Shown here: positions 34,864 to 43,594 of the stretch, one piece after another | Layout: the number at the start of each line of letters is the position of its first letter | How positions within the stretch are numbered: position 1 is the stretch's first letter | Assembly: GCF_000613345.1 (NCBI RefSeq) | Contig: NZ_BAIS01000015.1 | Coordinates: forward strand, 1-45,699 | DNA: 45,699 nt | Direction: 5' to 3' | Source: Prevotella disiens JCM 6334 = ATCC 29426 | GTDB lineage: Bacteria; Bacteroidota; Bacteroidia; Bacteroidales; Bacteroidaceae | Translations under genes and position numbers: made by a program | Notes under the pieces: model-generated | Told to the model about the DNA's origin: nothing | What the model saw: only the letters and a program-made list of their open reading frames with translations | Databases searched by the model: none

Positions 34864-34890
34864 AGCCCCCTTCATTTTTCGAAGGGGGCT
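34864..34890 (+). terminator. Terminator after pckA
   Basis: AGCCCCCTTC (34864-34873) and GAAGGGGGCT (34881-34890) form a perfect GC-rich 10-bp stem with a 7-nt loop, then TTTTTG. Confidence 0.95.
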
Positions 34891-34900
34891 TTTTGTATTT

Positions 34901-34961
34901 CAAAACAATAGGTTTTAAAACTCAAAACAATAGGTTTTTATGTGCTAAATAGGCTGTTTTA
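34901..34961. repeat. 22-bp-period array, CAAAA-N7-TTTTG family (3 units)
   Basis: Modules start at 34901, 34923 and 34945: CAAAACAATAGGTTTTA, CAAAACAATAGGTTTTT and CTAAATAGGCTGTTTTA. It directly follows the pckA terminator and ends 20 bp before the miaB -33 box, so it is not needed as a terminator. Confidence 0.9.
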
Positions 34962-34980
34962 AAATAGTATGGTGTAAACC

Positions 34981-35012
34981 TTTGTTATTCTGCCAACAAA
35001 TGCGTAACTTTG
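34981..35012 (+). promoter_or_regulatory. miaB promoter
   Basis: TTTG (34981-34984), a 20-bp spacer and TAACTTTG (35005-35012), a full consensus match. The start codon is 26 bp downstream. Confidence 0.85.
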
Positions 35013-35038
35013 CAAGCTGATAAAAGAAAGTTTATTCG

Positions 35039-36370
35039 ATGAAAAAACTCTATATAGAGACTTACGGCTGCCAAATGAACGTAGCCGACTCGGAAGTGGT
35101 TGCTTCCGTTATGAAGATGGCAGGATACGATGTGTGCGAAAAAGAAGAAGAGGCTGACGCTATTTTCCTCAATACTTGTTCCATACGAGAGAATGCTGAA
35201 AACAAAATTTACAACCGATTGGAAACCCTTTATGCCGAAAAGCGAAAGGGTAGGGAGGTTATTTTGGGTGTCTTAGGGTGCATGGCTGAGCGTGTACGCA
35301 AGGATTTAATAGAAAATCATTATGCTAATCTTGTTTGCGGTCCCGATTCTTATTTGAATTTACCAGAGATGATAGCGCGATGCGAGAATGGACATAACGC
35401 CATGGATGTAGACCTTTCCACGACAGAAACCTATCGAGACATTGTGCCACAACGCATTGGTGGTAATCGTGTTTCGGGCTTTGTGAGCATTATGCGTGGC
35501 TGCAACAACTTCTGCCACTATTGTATTGTGCCGTTTACTCGTGGTAGAGAGCGTTCGAGAGATGTGGAAAGCATATTAAGAGAGGTAAAAGATTTGCACG
35601 ATAGAGGCTTTAAGGAAGTTACTTTGTTGGGGCAAAATGTCAATTCTTACGGACTTTTACCGAACGGAAAACGCCCCGAAAATGGTACATCGTTTGCCGA
35701 ACTCTTACGAAAAGTGGCACAAAGTGTTCCCGATATGCGTGTGCGCTTCTCTACTTCCAATCCAGAAGATATGACAGAGGATATTCTCCACGCCGTAGCC
35801 GAAGAGCCCAATCTTTGCAATCATATTCATTTCCCAGCACAAAGTGGTAGCAATAAGGTGTTGAAGGATATGAATCGCAAATATACCCGTGAGGATTATT
35901 TAGAAAAAGTAGCAGCCATTCGTCGCATTATTCCAAACTGCGGATTGACCACCGACATCTTTGTGGGCTATCATGACGAAACTTTGGAAGACCAAGAGCT
36001 AACGCTTTCGTTGGTACGTGAGTGCCAATTCGATTCTGCTTTCATGTTCAAATATTCTGAACGTCCTGGAACTTACGCAGCAAAGCATTTGCCTGACAAC
36101 GTTTCAGAGGAAGAAAAAGTGCGTCGTTTGAACGAACTCATCAAACTTCAAACCGAGATTTCGGCTCAACAGAACAAGAAAGACGAAGGCAAAGAGTTTG
36201 ATATTCTCATCGAACGCTTTAGCAAACGCAGCCGTGAGCAACTCATGGGTCGCACCGAACAAAACAAAGCCGTTGTCATTCCACGTGGCAACCATCACAT
36301 TGGCGAAACTGTTCGTGTCCGTATTACAAGTTCAAGTTCGGCAACCTTGATAGGCGAAGCGGTGGAATAA
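35039..36370 (+). CDS. miaB: tRNA-2-methylthio-N6-dimethylallyladenosine synthase
   Basis: 443 residues, full-length radical-SAM methylthiotransferase. It adds a methylthio group to i6A37 of tRNAs. The auxiliary cluster cysteines are C11 (YGCQMN), C47 (NTCSIREN) and C81 (GCMAER). The radical SAM cysteines are C155, C159 and C162 (GCNNFCHYCIVPFTRGRERSR). The C-terminal TRAM domain is at about 380-443. It has its own promoter and an elaborate terminator downstream. Confidence 0.98.
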   Translation: MKKLYIETYGCQMNVADSEVVASVMKMAGYDVCEKEEEADAIFLNTCSIRENAENKIYNRLETLYAEKRKGREVILGVLGCMAERVRKDLIENHYANLVCGPDSYLNLPEMIARCENGHNAMDVDLSTTETYRDIVPQRIGGNRVSGFVSIMRGCNNFCHYCIVPFTRGRERSRDVESILREVKDLHDRGFKEVTLLGQNVNSYGLLPNGKRPENGTSFAELLRKVAQSVPDMRVRFSTSNPEDMTEDILHAVAEEPNLCNHIHFPAQSGSNKVLKDMNRKYTREDYLEKVAAIRRIIPNCGLTTDIFVGYHDETLEDQELTLSLVRECQFDSAFMFKYSERPGTYAAKHLPDNVSEEEKVRRLNELIKLQTEISAQQNKKDEGKEFDILIERFSKRSREQLMGRTEQNKAVVIPRGNHHIGETVRVRITSSSSATLIGEAVE

Positions 36371-36398
36371 AGACATTACAAAGAAGATAATATTAAAG

Positions 36399-36485
36399 AA
36401 TCGGCTCAAAAATGGTAAAAAAATAGAGTTTTACGGCTCAAAATGAGCCATAAATCCTCTGTTAAACCCAATTTTTGAGCCGATT
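36399..36485. terminator. Multi-layer stem after miaB with four GGCTCA copies
   Basis: The outer arms 36399-36415 and 36468-36485 pair (AATCGGCTCAAAAA with its complement). Inside, GGCTCA-AAA-TGAGCC (36435-36449) forms a small hairpin, and further complementary A/T stretches link the two. The total is about 87 nt. It most likely acts as a terminator, but its size and the reuse of GGCTCA are unusual. Confidence 0.75.
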
Positions 36486-36629
36486 ATTTAAAATATATTC
36501 TTTTCTTCGGTTTTCAAATATTGTTTCTTTTTACTCATTCACATCAGGTTATACAACTGCATTTTTAGGTAATTTTTCCCTTCATCACACATCTCTATGT
36601 GCAAGAGCGGTCAAAAAGCGAATTTTTTA

Positions 36630-36661
36630 TTTGCAAATTTACGTCTAAACATTTACCTTTG
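36630..36661 (+). promoter_or_regulatory. Promoter of the MsbA / envelope cluster
   Basis: TTTG (36630-36633), a 20-bp spacer and TACCTTTG (36654-36661) fully match. The ATG at 36668 is only 6 bp after the -7 box, so the predicted transcript start is at or next to the start codon. Confidence 0.82.
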
Positions 36662-36667
36662 TAAGCT

Positions 36668-38539
36668 ATGAAAGATTTCATACAAGTATTAAAAAGATTT
36701 GTTCCACCTTATAAGAAATATCTTATCATGGCTGTGGTGTTCAACATTCTTTCGGCATTGTTGAATATTTTCTCATTCATGACACTCATTCCTTTGCTGC
36801 AAATTCTCTTTAAAGTAGATGCAGGAACAGGTGCAACGCATTATATTCCGTGGAATCAAGCTGAAAATTTGGGTCAGTATAAAGATATTTTATCGAACAA
36901 TGCCGACTATTATGTGCAGATGTTCGTAACCGATTGGGGACCTACGAATACGCTTTTAATTATAGGAATAGTCTTGGGATTCATGACTTTCTTGAAAACG
37001 GGAGCTTATTTCTTGTCTTCAGCAGCCATTATTCCAGTGCGTACGGGTGTAGTTCGCGATATTCGCAATGCGTTGTATCAGAAAATAACACAGCTATCGT
37101 TGGGATTTTTCAGCGAAGAACGCAAGGGAGATATTATTGCTCGCATGAGTGGCGATGTACAAGAAATAGACAATTCGGTAATGGCATCGTTGGATATGCT
37201 CTTTAAAAATCCTATTCTTATCCTTTTTTATTTTGCTACTTTGCTGGTTGTGTCTTGGCAATTAACCCTTTTCACCCTCATTTTCGTACCATTCTTTGGT
37301 TGGTTTATGGGGAAAGTAGGGCGCAAACTCAAACAAAATAGTGTTACCGCACAAGCACTTTGGAGCGATACCATGAGCCAAGTGGAAGAAACTTTAGGCG
37401 GATTGCGTATTATTAAAGCCTTTTGTGCAGAACGATTGATGAATGACCGCTTCGATAAAGTGAACAATAACTATCGCAACGACATCATGAAAGTGAACAT
37501 TCGCCAGCAGTTAGCACACCCAATGAGCGAATTTTTGGGAACGCTGATGATAATTGTTGTTCTTTGGTTTGGCGGTACATTGGTCTTAGGACAATATCCT
37601 GTCATTAGTGGACCTACCTTTATTTACTACCTCGTCATACTTTATAGCATTCTTAATCCCCTCAAAGAATTTTCAAAAGCAGGTTACAATATCCCGAAAG
37701 GTATGGCTTCTATGGAGCGTGTTGATAAGATATTAATGGCTGAAATAGAAATAAAAGACCCAAAGAACCCGAAAGAACTTGATAGTTTCGACCATGAAAT
37801 AGAGTTACGAAACGTTAGTTTTGCTTATACAAGTGATAAGTTGGAAGACGGAACAGAGCAGTATCATTGGGTGCTACGCAATATTAATTTGGTCATTCCA
37901 AAGGGAAAAACCATCGCATTGGTAGGACAAAGTGGAAGCGGAAAATCTACTTTGCTCGACCTTATTGCTCGCTATTATGATGTGCAAGAGGGAGAAGTAT
38001 TGATAGACGGAGTGAATGTGAAAGACCTAAATTTGCACAATTTGCGCAAATTTATAGGAAATGTAAACCAAGAAGCCATTCTCTTTAACGATACTTTCTT
38101 TAATAATATCTCGTTTGGTGTCAATGCTACAAAGGAAAATGTTGTAGAAGCAGCCAAAATAGCCAATGCTCACGACTTCATAACGCAAACTGAAAATGGT
38201 TATGACACCAATATTGGCGACCGTGGCGGTAGACTTTCAGGCGGACAACGCCAGCGTGTTAGCATTGCTCGTGCCATATTAAAAAATCCACCAATCCTTA
38301 TTCTTGATGAAGCAACATCGGCTCTTGATACCGAAAGCGAACGTTTGGTGCAAGATGCGCTCTATAAATTAATGAAGACACGCACCACTATCGCCGTGGC
38401 ACACCGCCTTTCTACCATTAAAAACTCAGATGAAATTTGTGTAATGCACGAAGGAAAAATCGTAGAAAGAGGCACTCACGACGAACTAATGCATCTTGAT
38501 GGCTATTATAAGAAGCTGCATGATATGCAAGAAATTTAA
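36668..38539 (+). CDS. MsbA-type lipid ABC exporter
   Basis: 623 residues, fused transmembrane and ATPase domains. Six membrane segments occupy about 15-330. Walker A is GQSGSGKST at 420-428, the signature LSGGQRQRVSIARA at about 522-535, Walker B ILILDEATSALD at about 540-552, and the switch histidine is in VAHRLST. The most likely role is flipping lipid A-core across the inner membrane (MsbA), supported by the downstream acyltransferase and glycosyltransferases. A multidrug exporter cannot be excluded by sequence. It is the first gene of the envelope cluster; the next gene starts 44 bp downstream. The transcript may be leaderless. Confidence 0.9.
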   Translation: MKDFIQVLKRFVPPYKKYLIMAVVFNILSALLNIFSFMTLIPLLQILFKVDAGTGATHYIPWNQAENLGQYKDILSNNADYYVQMFVTDWGPTNTLLIIGIVLGFMTFLKTGAYFLSSAAIIPVRTGVVRDIRNALYQKITQLSLGFFSEERKGDIIARMSGDVQEIDNSVMASLDMLFKNPILILFYFATLLVVSWQLTLFTLIFVPFFGWFMGKVGRKLKQNSVTAQALWSDTMSQVEETLGGLRIIKAFCAERLMNDRFDKVNNNYRNDIMKVNIRQQLAHPMSEFLGTLMIIVVLWFGGTLVLGQYPVISGPTFIYYLVILYSILNPLKEFSKAGYNIPKGMASMERVDKILMAEIEIKDPKNPKELDSFDHEIELRNVSFAYTSDKLEDGTEQYHWVLRNINLVIPKGKTIALVGQSGSGKSTLLDLIARYYDVQEGEVLIDGVNVKDLNLHNLRKFIGNVNQEAILFNDTFFNNISFGVNATKENVVEAAKIANAHDFITQTENGYDTNIGDRGGRLSGGQRQRVSIARAILKNPPILILDEATSALDTESERLVQDALYKLMKTRTTIAVAHRLSTIKNSDEICVMHEGKIVERGTHDELMHLDGYYKKLHDMQEI

Positions 38540-38583
38540 TGGATTAGCTTGAAAGGTTGATAGCTTGAGAAAAAAACAAATGA

Positions 38584-40563
38584 ATGGGAAAGTCAAACTA
38601 TAACGGAATTACTTTGAAATCGTTGCAGCCAATGTTTGCTTTGGTTGTAAATCTTGTGTTGGCCTATTTGGTTTACTTCGTGGCGAGGATAGCTTTTTTG
38701 TTTGAAAACTATTCTTTTTTCAAGGCGGGGTTAGATATTTCGCATTTGTGGCAATTGTTTCGTGGCGGATTAATGTTCGATACCAGTGCGATAGTCTATT
38801 CTAATGCGCTTTATATTTTATTGATTCTTTTCCCGATTTGGGTGAAAGAAACTGATATTTATCATCGTATTTGTCGTTGGTTGTTTGTGATTATCAATAG
38901 CGTTGGACTGTTTATCAATCTTTGCGATGCGGTTTATTTTCCTTTTACCTTGCGTAGAACAACGACAAGTGTGTTTAAAGAGTTTAGCAATGAGCATAAT
39001 TTAGGAAACATTTTAGGTACTGAAATTATTCATCATTGGTATTTTGTGCTGCTTTTTATTATTGTTTCTTGGGGTTTGTACCAACTTTATAGAACGCCAA
39101 AGCTGAGTCATTTTGATTTTAAAACCATAAAACAACGTTGGCATTTCTTTGCCATTAACTTTGTGGCACTATCGCTTGTAGTTGTTTTTTGCGTAGGAGG
39201 AGCGCGCGGTGGATTACAATCGGGTGTGCGACCCATTACGATTAGCAATGCCAATGAATTTGTAAAACGCCCTATTGAGTGTGCTTTGGTCTTGAATACG
39301 CCCTTTGCTTTAATCCGAACCATTGGCAAAAGTATTTTTAAAGTGCCTGAAACTTTCGCTTCTTTAAAGGAATCTTCTAAGTTTTTCAATCCCGTTCATC
39401 TTCCCAATCCAGAGGCAAAAGCCAATAAAAAGAACGTTGTTATCTTGATAGTTGAGAGCTTCGGACGTGAATATATCGGAGCTTTCAATAAGCATTTAGA
39501 GGGTGGTCGCTACCAAGGTTATACGCCAAATGTGGACAAACTCATTGCTAAGAGCGTTGTTTTTGATTATTCTTTTGCCAATGGGCATAAGAGTATCGAT
39601 GGAATGCCTTCGTCTTTGTGTGGCATTCCTATGTTTATAGAGCCTTTTATCCTTACTCCTGCGTCCATGAACGATTACATTGGCATTCCTGGTTATCTCT
39701 CTAAATGGGGCTATCAGACGGCTTTTTTCCATGGGGCTAATCGTGGTTCAATGGGTTTTCTTGCCTTTGCCAATAAAATAGGTTTCCAAAAATATTATGG
39801 ACGACAGGATTATGCTGCCGATAAACGTTTTGGTGGTGATGCCGATTTTGACGGAAATTGGGGCATTTGGGACGAACCTTTCTTGCAATACTACTGCGCA
39901 AAGATGTCGGAAATGAAGCAACCTTTTATGACAGCCCTATTCACGGTGTCGAGTCATCACCCTTTTGTTGTGCCTGATAAGTATAAAAAACGCTTTAAAG
40001 AAGAGCAATTGCCTATTCATAAGTGTATTCGTTACACCGATATGGCGATTGGAAAATTCTTTGCTTCGGCAGCAAAACAGCCTTGGTTTAAGAACACTAT
40101 CTTTATTTTAGTAAGCGACCACACCAATCAAAGCAATCATCAACAATACAAAACTGATATTGGCGAGTTTAGCGCACCTTTCATTCTTTACGACCCATCG
40201 GGCGAAATAAAACCTGGAAGACGGGAAGGAATAGCTCAACAGATAGACATTTTGCCAACCATTTTCGGTATTTTGGGCTACAATAAGCCTTATTTCTCGT
40301 TTGGTTGCGATGTTTTAAACACACCCGCAAAGGATACTTACGCTTTGAACTATATCAATGGCGTTTATCAATATACAAAGAATGGCTACACAATGCAGTT
40401 CGACGGCGAAAAAACAACGGGTATGTACAGCTTGAACGACCTATTCATGCAGTATAATCTTGTAGGAAAAGTGCCAGAACAAGCCCGAATGGAACAAGAA
40501 TTGAAGGCAATTATTTACCAATATATGTACCGAATGGTCAATAACAAATTACAATCGAATTAA
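38584..40563 (+). CDS. LTA-synthase-family membrane sulfatase-fold enzyme
   Basis: 659 residues. Five hydrophobic segments lie in the first ~215 residues. The periplasmic alkaline-phosphatase-superfamily domain starts at about 280 (NVVILIVESFGREYIG). The nucleophile region is at about 335-345 (SIDGMPSSLCGIP), where a serine occupies the usual Thr neighbourhood. ILVSDHTNQSNHQQYKTDIGEFSAPFILYDP carries the later metal ligands. The family moves phosphoglycerol or phosphoethanolamine groups from lipids. In a Gram-negative lipid A cluster it is more likely an LPS or glycan phosphoethanolamine/phosphoglycerol transferase than a lipoteichoic acid synthase (inference). It lies between the MsbA-type exporter and an LpxL-type acyltransferase. 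Confidence 0.88.
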   Translation: MGKSNYNGITLKSLQPMFALVVNLVLAYLVYFVARIAFLFENYSFFKAGLDISHLWQLFRGGLMFDTSAIVYSNALYILLILFPIWVKETDIYHRICRWLFVIINSVGLFINLCDAVYFPFTLRRTTTSVFKEFSNEHNLGNILGTEIIHHWYFVLLFIIVSWGLYQLYRTPKLSHFDFKTIKQRWHFFAINFVALSLVVVFCVGGARGGLQSGVRPITISNANEFVKRPIECALVLNTPFALIRTIGKSIFKVPETFASLKESSKFFNPVHLPNPEAKANKKNVVILIVESFGREYIGAFNKHLEGGRYQGYTPNVDKLIAKSVVFDYSFANGHKSIDGMPSSLCGIPMFIEPFILTPASMNDYIGIPGYLSKWGYQTAFFHGANRGSMGFLAFANKIGFQKYYGRQDYAADKRFGGDADFDGNWGIWDEPFLQYYCAKMSEMKQPFMTALFTVSSHHPFVVPDKYKKRFKEEQLPIHKCIRYTDMAIGKFFASAAKQPWFKNTIFILVSDHTNQSNHQQYKTDIGEFSAPFILYDPSGEIKPGRREGIAQQIDILPTIFGILGYNKPYFSFGCDVLNTPAKDTYALNYINGVYQYTKNGYTMQFDGEKTTGMYSLNDLFMQYNLVGKVPEQARMEQELKAIIYQYMYRMVNNKLQSN

Positions 40564-40583
40564 TAAGTATTTAAGTTTCGCTC

Positions 40584-40646
40584 AGTTTTCATAGGAGAAA
40601 CTGTGAGTTTCCATAGGAGAAACTGGAAGTTTTGTGTAGAGAAACT
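40584..40646. repeat. 22-bp-period array of AGTTT...AAACT units (3 units)
   Basis: Nineteen-base units start at 40584, 40606 and 40628, each 22 bp apart: AGTTTTCATAGGAGAAACT, AGTTTCCATAGGAGAAACT and AGTTTTGTGTAGAGAAACT. Each has AGTTT/AAACT ends facing each other. The sequence is unrelated to the CAAAA-N7-TTTTG family but has the same period. It lies between two envelope genes. Confidence 0.88.
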
Positions 40647-40697
40647 CAACGGAAACGATATACTTTGTGCGAGAAAGTAATTATAAAGCGAAGAAAA

Positions 40698-41705
40698 ATG
40701 AAAGAACTAACAAATAAAATCCTATATGGTTTGGTTTACGGCGTGTGGTATGCGCTGTCGTTATTGCCTTTCCGTATCCTCTTTTTATTCTCCGATTTCC
40801 TTTATTTCCTTATTGCTCATGTCGTGAAATATCGCCATAGAGTAATTTGGAAGAACCTAAAAGAAAGCTTTCCAGAGAAGACCGATGCCGAAATCAGCCG
40901 TATTGAAAAAGATTTCTACCATTGGTTTTGCGACTATCTTGTGGAAACCATCAAACTCATGAGCCTATCGCCTGCTGCTTTGCGCAAGCACATGCAGTTC
41001 ACAGGTATGGATAAATTTAATGAAATCTTAAACAATGGCGGTTCGTGTGCCATTTATTTGGGGCATTATTGCAATTGGGAATGGATTTCTTCCATACCAC
41101 TTTGGGTCCCCGAGCATGTGCAATGTTGCGAACTTTACCACCCTTTGGAGAACAAACCCATGGACCTTTTGTTTAAAAAGGTGCGTGAACGCCACAATGC
41201 ACTCTGCATTCCGATGCAAGAATCATTGCGCAAAATTCTCGAGTTTAAGCGTAAAAGTTCTTCGCTTGTGGTAGGTTATATTGCCGACCAGGCACCTACT
41301 TGGAACAATATTCACCATTGGATTGACTTTCTTCACCACGATACACCCGTACTGACAGGTACTGAACGCATCGTAAAACATACCAATCAAGCGTGTTTCT
41401 ATGGCGACATTACCCGAACCAAGCGAGGATATTATGTTTGCGAACTCAAGCCAATCGAACTAAATCCTAAGTCGAAAGCCGATTTTGAGATTACCGATAT
41501 GTATTTCCAAATGCTCGAAGCAACCATCAACCGCGCTCCTGCTTATTGGCTTTGGAGTCATAATCGTTGGAAAAGAACCCACGAAGAATTTAATTTGCGC
41601 TACGATGAGACAACAGGAAAAGTTGATTTTGGCGATTTAGAAGAGATTAAAAAGCGCAAAGCAGCACAAGCAAAACAAGAAAATGAGCATGGGGAAATAC
41701 AATAA
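40698..41705 (+). CDS. LpxL/HtrB-family lipid A acyltransferase
   Basis: 335 residues from the ATG at 40698; an upstream in-frame ATG at 40632 overlaps the repeat region and adds residues not typical of the family. An N-terminal hydrophobic anchor is at about 8-35 (ILYGLVYGVWYALSLLPFRILFLF). The catalytic HxxxxE motif is YLGHYCNWEW near residue 123. VVGYIADQAPTW and a TGTERIVKHTNQACF segment match the family. It transfers a fatty acyl chain to the lipid A precursor at the inner membrane. The stop overlaps the next glycosyltransferase start by 23 bp. Confidence 0.93.
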   Translation: MKELTNKILYGLVYGVWYALSLLPFRILFLFSDFLYFLIAHVVKYRHRVIWKNLKESFPEKTDAEISRIEKDFYHWFCDYLVETIKLMSLSPAALRKHMQFTGMDKFNEILNNGGSCAIYLGHYCNWEWISSIPLWVPEHVQCCELYHPLENKPMDLLFKKVRERHNALCIPMQESLRKILEFKRKSSSLVVGYIADQAPTWNNIHHWIDFLHHDTPVLTGTERIVKHTNQACFYGDITRTKRGYYVCELKPIELNPKSKADFEITDMYFQMLEATINRAPAYWLWSHNRWKRTHEEFNLRYDETTGKVDFGDLEEIKKRKAAQAKQENEHGEIQ

Positions 41706-42839
41706 CATATCCATTGGCTACGATGCAAAACGCATTGTGCGCAACAATACTGGTTTGGGAAACTACGGAAGGACGCTCATCAATGCGCTCGCCGAAGTGA
41801 GTCCCGAACTGCAATTGCGGCTCTATGCTCCCGACGAGGGCAATGAACGATTGAGAAACGAGGTAATAAAAGCCAATAACATTAGCTTTGTTTACCCTAA
41901 AAACCTCCGTTTTCGCTTTCAAAAAGACCTGTGGCGACAAGCTGGAATAGTAAACCAATTGCAGCAAGACAGGGTTCAACTTTACCACGGACTATCGGGC
42001 GAACTGCCCAAAGGCATTGCGGCATCGGGCATTAAGAGCATTGTAACCATTCACGACCTTATCTTTTTGCGCCACCCCGAATATTATACGTTCATCGATG
42101 CCTTCCTTTATAAGCGCAAATTCCTCCATACTTGCCAAGAAGCCGATCGCATTGTCGCTATCAGCCAATGTACTAAACGTGATATTTTGCACTATTCCGA
42201 TTTCCCAGAAGAGCGGATTGATGTTGTTTACCAAAGTTGTGGCACACGTTTTCGTGATGTTGTGAGCAACGATTTCAAGGCAGAAATAGCACGAAAGTAT
42301 CAACTTCCCAAACGTTTCCTACTCTTTGTCGGTTCAATCGAAGAGCGTAAAAACTTGCTTTTGGCGGTGAAAGCCTTGTTGAAGCTACCCCAAGATATTT
42401 CGATTGTTGCCGTTGGGCGCAAAACAAAATACACTCAAAAGGTTGAAAAGTTTGCTCAATCGCACGGCATTATCCCTCGTTTACACTTCCTTCATGCATA
42501 TCAAACGCCGAACTTCCCGCTATTTACCAGCAAGCCGAATGCTTTGTTTATCCTTCTCGCTACGAAGGCTTTGGAATACCTATCATTGAAGCCATTCAAA
42601 GCGGTTTGCCCGTTGTCGGTTGCACAGGTTCTTGTTTGGAAGAATCAGGCGGAAGTGCCAATTTATATGTAGACCCAGACAATGAAACCGACTTTGCCGC
42701 AGCGGTTTCAGCCCTCCTTGTGGGCAACGATGATAGGCAACGGCGCATAGAAGAAAGCCAAAACTACATCAAACGCTTTGAAAATGGCGATGTGGCACAA
42801 GCTATGCTCACCGAATACGATAAACTTTTAAACCTCTAA
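41683..42839 (+). pseudogene. GT4-family glycosyltransferase, one frameshift
   Basis: Two frames make one GT-B glycosyltransferase of about 385 residues. The first (from 41683; ATG at 41689 is an alternative) runs GYDAKRIVRNNTGLGNYGRTL, YHGLSGELP, FVGSIEERKNLLLAVKALL, then leaves the frame near 42506-42509. The correct continuation is ELPAIYQQAECFVYPSRYEG, followed by the donor-binding IIEAIQSGLPVVGCT, and the second frame ends at 42839. One missing G explains it. Without correction the C-terminal donor-binding half is lost. It overlaps the acyltransferase gene and is followed 3 bp later by a GT2 gene. Confidence 0.87.
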
Positions 42840-42842
42840 ACC

Positions 42843-43568
42843 ATGCTGCAAATCGATAAAAACTATCCAAAAGTTACCGTTGTTACCGTTTGTTTCAACG
42901 TGAAAGAAGCCCTTTTACTGACGGCGAATAACGTTTTTCAGCAGGATTACCCCAGCTTAGAATACGTCATTGTAGACGGAGCATCGACCGATGGCACTGT
43001 TGAAGCCTTGCAAAACATGGGCGAGAAACTCAACAAATGGGTGTCTGAACCCGATAAAGGCATCTATGACGCCATGAATAAAGCCGTTAATTTGTCCTCT
43101 GGCGAGTGGATAATCTTCCTCAATGCAGGCGACACTTTTGACGAAAACAATGTTCTAAAACGTGTGTTTTCCCAACCTCACAAAGCCGATATAATTTATG
43201 GCGATGTGGTAAAGGGCAATATTATAAAGCAAGCCGAACCGCCCCACAACGCTCATCGTATGTATTTTTGCCACCAAAGTTGCCTCACTCGTAAGGCTTG
43301 TTTGCAGGAATTTCCTTTCGATATAAACCATAAGATGTCAGCAGACTTTAAGTTTTTCAAACAAATGTGGAAGGCTCGCAAACAGTTCTTGCAACTTCCA
43401 TTCGCTATTGCCAACTTCGATACCACAGGAGTGTCTAATACAAGTCGTTCAAAAGGATTGATGGACAATATAAAAGTGATAAAAGAAACCGATAATTTCA
43501 CGGATAAACTTCGCTTTTTGCCTCGTCTTTACCTTGTTTATAGTATTTGCAAATTAAGAAATAAATAA
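42843..43568 (+). CDS. GT2-family glycosyltransferase
   Basis: 241 residues, GT-A fold. It starts KVTVVTVCFNVKEALLLTANNVFQQDYPSLEYVIVDGASTDGT. The second conserved region is SEPDKGIYDAMNKAVNLSSGEWIIFLNAGD; this SEPDxGIYDAMNKG-type motif is typical of WcaA/colanic-acid-like transferases. It has no membrane segment, so it is peripheral to the inner membrane. It is the middle of a run of four glycosyltransferase genes. The sugar and acceptor are not deducible. Confidence 0.92.
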   Translation: MLQIDKNYPKVTVVTVCFNVKEALLLTANNVFQQDYPSLEYVIVDGASTDGTVEALQNMGEKLNKWVSEPDKGIYDAMNKAVNLSSGEWIIFLNAGDTFDENNVLKRVFSQPHKADIIYGDVVKGNIIKQAEPPHNAHRMYFCHQSCLTRKACLQEFPFDINHKMSADFKFFKQMWKARKQFLQLPFAIANFDTTGVSNTSRSKGLMDNIKVIKETDNFTDKLRFLPRLYLVYSICKLRNK

Positions 43569-43594
43569 AACCAAGATAAAACCAAGATAAAATA

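Noticed and set aside
34901..34961. 22-bp arrays as ordinary rho-independent terminators
   Set aside because: This array follows a complete terminator, and arrays at 3311 and 17074 are in divergent regions with no gene end nearby.
38584..40563. Lipoteichoic acid synthase in the strict sense
   Set aside because: The organism appears Gram-negative, with a lipid A acyltransferase next to it, so only the family fold is supported.
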